From positions 1-55,825 of the forward strand of contig JAXFOQ010000032.1 in NCBI GenBank assembly GCA_034180345.1: a stretch of DNA of 55,825 bases, in the 5' to 3' direction. The first letter of the stretch is position 1. Every line of letters starts with the position of its first letter. Of this stretch, positions 53,785-55,825 are shown one piece after another. A program made the translations under genes and the position numbers. Source of the DNA: RGIG5681 sp034180345 (GTDB lineage Bacteria; Bacillota_I; Bacilli_A; Erysipelotrichales; Erysipelotrichaceae). A model generated the notes under the pieces. That model had not been told where the DNA came from. It was given only the letters and a program-made list of their open reading frames with translations, and ran no database searches.

Positions 53785-53804
53785 ACTTAAGAGGACCCTT
53801 AAGT
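53785..53804 (-). promoter_or_regulatory. Expression-platform hairpin of the THF riboswitch
   Basis: ACTTAAG (53798-53804 read on the minus strand) pairs with CTTAAGT (53785-53791), between the aptamer and the GGAGG site at about 53771-53775. Its left arm shares bases with the aptamer end, so folding of one could affect access to the ribosome site. Confidence 0.5.
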
Positions 53805-53890
53805 AGTGAACGCGATTACATACCGCACCGAAGTTTCGTACTAAAGCAACGTTCCATCTTTAATCACTTAACGCATGTAATCTACCCTAT
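53803..53890 (-). promoter_or_regulatory. Tetrahydrofolate (THF) riboswitch
   Basis: On the minus strand the conserved GTAGATTACATGCGTTAAGT opens the element and GGTGCGG-TATGTAAT-CGCG closes it. P2 is ATTACAT with ATGTAAT (53875-53881 with 53815-53821) and P1 is GTAG with CTAC (53882-53885 with 53803-53806). The unpaired GCGTTAAGTG and GGTGCGGT segments match my memory of the THF aptamer consensus. It lies just upstream of a FolT-like gene, the classical partner. No strong terminator follows, so control is probably at translation. Confidence 0.85.
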
Positions 53891-54084
53891 CAAAATAGGT
53901 GATATTAAAATATCTAAATCATTTTAACCCAACATCTTTACGGTAGTAAAGACCTTTAAAAGAAATTTTTTAATTGTTAAATATCACACTAAACGCAACA
54001 TAGTGTTTGATTAAGGTGAAACAAAGTATAATAATATGGCCTATGCTTATTTAGATTTGAAACAATAGAATAGGAGAAAATATT

Positions 54085-55130
54085 ATGTCTAAATCAATTA
54101 ATCAACATCTATCATTAGATAATCGTAATGATATTTTAAAATATGTTAAAGAAGGCTTTTCACTTAGAAAGATAGCTTCAATTATTAACTGTAGTCCTTC
54201 TACTATTACAAGAGAATTAAAGAAGCGTAGAATTATAAAAAACCTAATCTATTTAATAATTATGATTATAAATCAAAACCCTGTAAAAGTAATAGATTGA
54301 CACAATATCCTTGGATTTGTAATGGCTGTGAGAATTTTAAAAATTGTAGAAAAGAAAGATATGTTTATGATCCAAATAAAGCCCATACTGATTATAAGAC
54401 TAATTTAAGCAATATTAGAAAAGGTCCTTGTTGTAATCCTGATTCTTTTAAATACCTTAATCATCTTCTTACTCCTAAAATTAAAGATAAGGGATTTCTA
54501 GAAATAAAAAATATCGATCTTCCAAGAAGGGTTAGATATAAAACTAGAAAAAAGACTAAAGATGATACTAAGACATTAAAAGCCAAATCATTTATCAAAG
54601 GTGGAACTTATCTTGACTTTAAGGCCTATATACACAAACATAAAAATGCTTCTGTTTATGAAACGGATAGTGTTGAAGGTAAAAAAGGAGGTAATGAAAG
54701 GGTATTATTAACCATTCTTTTAAGAAGGTCAAACTTTATGTTGGCCTTTCTAAGAGATAGTAATGATTCTAATAGTGTTATTGATATATTTAATAAACTT
54801 GAAAAGAAGCTTTCTAATAAAGTTAATTTTATGAATCTGTTTAATGTTTGTCTTACAGACAAAGGCAGTGAATTTAGTAAGCCTGATCTGTTGGAAGATA
54901 ATACTGCTGGAATTAGTAGAACTCATATTTTCTATTGTGATCCTAGACAATCCCAACAAAAAGGTAAGATTGAAAAAAACCATGAATATATCAGATATTT
55001 TTATCATCAAGGTATCTTGTTTAATAATCTTACTCAGGATATGATTGATGAGATGATGAATCACATTAATTCTGTTAAAAGAGATTATCTGGATAATAAA
55101 TCACCTTTTGAGTGTTTATTAAACAAATAA
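54085..55130 (+). pseudogene. IS30-family transposase split by a -1 frameshift
   Basis: Frame 1 from ATG 54085 (AGGAGA site) gives the HTH_38 domain: LSLDNRNDILKYVKEGFSLR then KIASIINCSPSTITRELKKR. It meets a stop at 54298-54300. The -1 frame, entered at A_AAA_AAC (54237-54243), continues KPNLFNNYDYKSKPCKSNRL then TQYPWICNGC, a cysteine-containing linker, and the DDE domain: VYETDSVEGKKGG, FNVCLTDKGSEFSKPD and QQKGKIEKNHEYIRYF with the catalytic Glu. The fused product would be ~347 aa, normal for IS30. Programmed frameshift or inactivating indel are both possible. Confidence 0.8.
54237..54243 (+). other. A_AAA_AAC slippery heptamer in the IS30 transposase
   Basis: Zero-frame codons ATA AAA AAC give the X_XXY_YYZ signal; a -1 shift continues as CCT AAT CTA TTT into the DDE frame. 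Same heptamer and same direction as in the unrelated element at 46404-47575. Confidence 0.65.
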
Positions 55131-55365
55131 AAAAACTTGGCTATAAAGAGATTTTGTCTTCCGAGGCAACTCTTAACACAAGTCTTTTTAAAAAATAGTT
55201 TTCAATCAAATAATCAGACATAGGACATTCTTAATAAAGCCCTAATAGAAGTGTTGCATTTTGTTTGGAATTTAAGCTCAAAACAATAATTTCACATTTA
55301 ATTCAAATAACATAATTAAAATAAAAATATATTTTTTACAAATTTAAGAAAACTATTTCATTTTA

Positions 55366-55824
55366 TTAATTAAATTTATCTTTATAAACTATATCAAATA
55401 GCCATTGTAAATTTATTAAGGGTTTTGTTTGTTTGTCAATTACTGGTTTTAACATATTATATACAGTATCTTTATATCTTTTTTCTTCACTTTCTGTAAA
55501 AGCTATTTTTTGTACTGCTTTTGAAGTGTCATATATTTCTATCGTATTGAATCCGCTGTCAAATTCAACCATTATTTCTGATTTTATATCATCAAACAAG
55601 TATCCTTTTTTACTGTATTTATATGATGATGTTATAAAGCCTGTTTGATTTTTATTATCGTTATACATTTTAATTGTAGCTTTTCCATCAAAATCATACT
55701 TTATCCCCTCTATATCAGGATTATATATCCAATCCAAATTATCAACTAACATCATAAGTACTGGTTCAGTGCCTTCCTTATGGGGTGTATTTTTTGCATA
55801 ATAAACTGAGTTTGATTTGAGATT
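55366..55824 (-). CDS. Hypothetical protein, 3' part only
   Basis: The frame is open to the window edge and ends at TAA 55366-55368, giving at least 152 residues. An internal ATGATG at 55750-55755 is not a convincing start, as the frame continues upstream. The sequence (YDFDGKATIKMYNDNKNQTG, VEFDSGFNTIEIYDTSKAVQ) alternates hydrophobic and polar residues like a beta-rich domain, then helices. No family recognised. The 55131-55365 gap holds the IS30 right end and AT-rich sequence only. Confidence 0.6.
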   Translation of the reverse strand, partial: NLKSNSVYYAKNTPHKEGTEPVLMMLVDNLDWIYNPDIEGIKYDFDGKATIKMYNDNKNQTGFITSSYKYSKKGYLFDDIKSEIMVEFDSGFNTIEIYDTSKAVQKIAFTESEEKRYKDTVYNMLKPVIDKQTKPLINLQWLFDIVYKDKFN

Positions 55825-55825
55825 A

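Larger units (their letters stand above)
53987..55270 (+). mobile_element. IS30-family insertion sequence
   Basis: Imperfect terminal inverted repeats: CACTAAACGCAACA at the left (53987-54000) and TGTTGCATTTTGT at the right (about 55252-55264), sharing the GCAACA core. Between them lies one transposase in two frames. The element sits upstream of the folT riboswitch promoter in the opposite orientation. Boundaries are approximate and no target duplication could be confirmed. Confidence 0.75.

Noticed and set aside
1..55825. CRISPR array, rRNA operon, tRNA genes, origin or prophage module
   Set aside because: No spaced direct repeats, rRNA-like sequence, other tRNA-like folds, DnaA-box clusters or phage structural genes were seen in either strand.
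1..55825. Mycoplasma-type genetic code (TGA as Trp) because of the low GC content
   Set aside because: Conserved Trp positions use TGG, TGA occurs as a natural stop (wzy, secreted peptide), and cell-wall and division genes are present.

Overview
The window is a low-GC bacterial chromosome segment. Trp is encoded by TGG and TGA is used as a stop (for example 18710-18712 and 45706-45708), so this is the standard bacterial code and not the Mollicutes code. FtsB/DivIC, MscL, a rhamnose/LicD polysaccharide locus, a methionine T-box, a THF riboswitch and strong AGGAGG-type ribosome sites all point to a walled Firmicute. An Erysipelotrichia or neighbouring AT-rich Bacillota lineage fits best; the genus is an inference.

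Layout. 1-1316: a damaged ABC ATPase gene at the window edge faces a TetR regulator across paired inverted-repeat operators. 1345-4611 (minus): a housekeeping operon with a helical 111-aa protein, mnmG, rpiB and an ECF S-component. 4798-7128 (plus): an SdpI-like membrane protein and two unrecognised genes, the second cut by an in-frame stop. 7130-11860 (plus): a methionine T-box controls metN-metI-metQ-metG, coupling methionine uptake to methionyl-tRNA charging.

11868-27922 (minus): a 16-gene polysaccharide locus behind one clear promoter (28024-28052). It reads Wzz-like protein, degenerate BY-kinase-like protein, rmlA-rmlB-rmlD-rmlC, three glycosyltransferases, Wzy polymerase, two LicD-type proteins, DUF1015 protein, a cytidylyltransferase/PLP-enzyme fusion, an ornithine-cyclodeaminase-like enzyme and a Wzx flippase. 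The distal block looks like a pathway that makes a CDP-activated phospho-amine from serine for LicD transfer: serine kinase, then phosphoserine decarboxylase, then CTP transfer. That is the most interesting system here. A G9 tract at the wzy/licD junction could make it phase variable.

28256-34390: a Fic protein, tmRNA, a membrane-spanning XRE regulator with RCC1-like repeats, a secreted protein, MscL and a metal-site-less NagA-like protein. 34438-38022: a Zur-controlled zinc uptake operon (zur-znuA-znuC-znuB-lipoprotein). 38086-42568: AI-2E transporter, tex with a small coupled upstream ORF, an IMPACT-family protein and a small membrane protein.

42829-46281: a secreted bacteriocin-like peptide, an 18-codon ORF just upstream of it, and a four-gene ABC transporter behind a perfect 16-bp hairpin. 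46404-47575: an ISNCY/IS1202-like transposase in two frames. 47604-52638: FtsB/DivIC, a two-gene ABC transporter, unrecognised proteins and a frameshifted small membrane gene. 52862-53890: a FolT-like folate ECF S-component under a THF riboswitch. 53987-55270: an IS30-family element, also split by a -1 frameshift. Both transposases carry the same A_AAA_AAC slippery heptamer at the frame junction. The window ends inside a partial gene.

At least seven genes (at 32032, 32699, 34390, 39219, 41644, 42257, 47972) start 6-7 nt after a TATAAT-like -10 hexamer with no Shine-Dalgarno, suggesting frequent leaderless transcription beside canonical SD-led genes.
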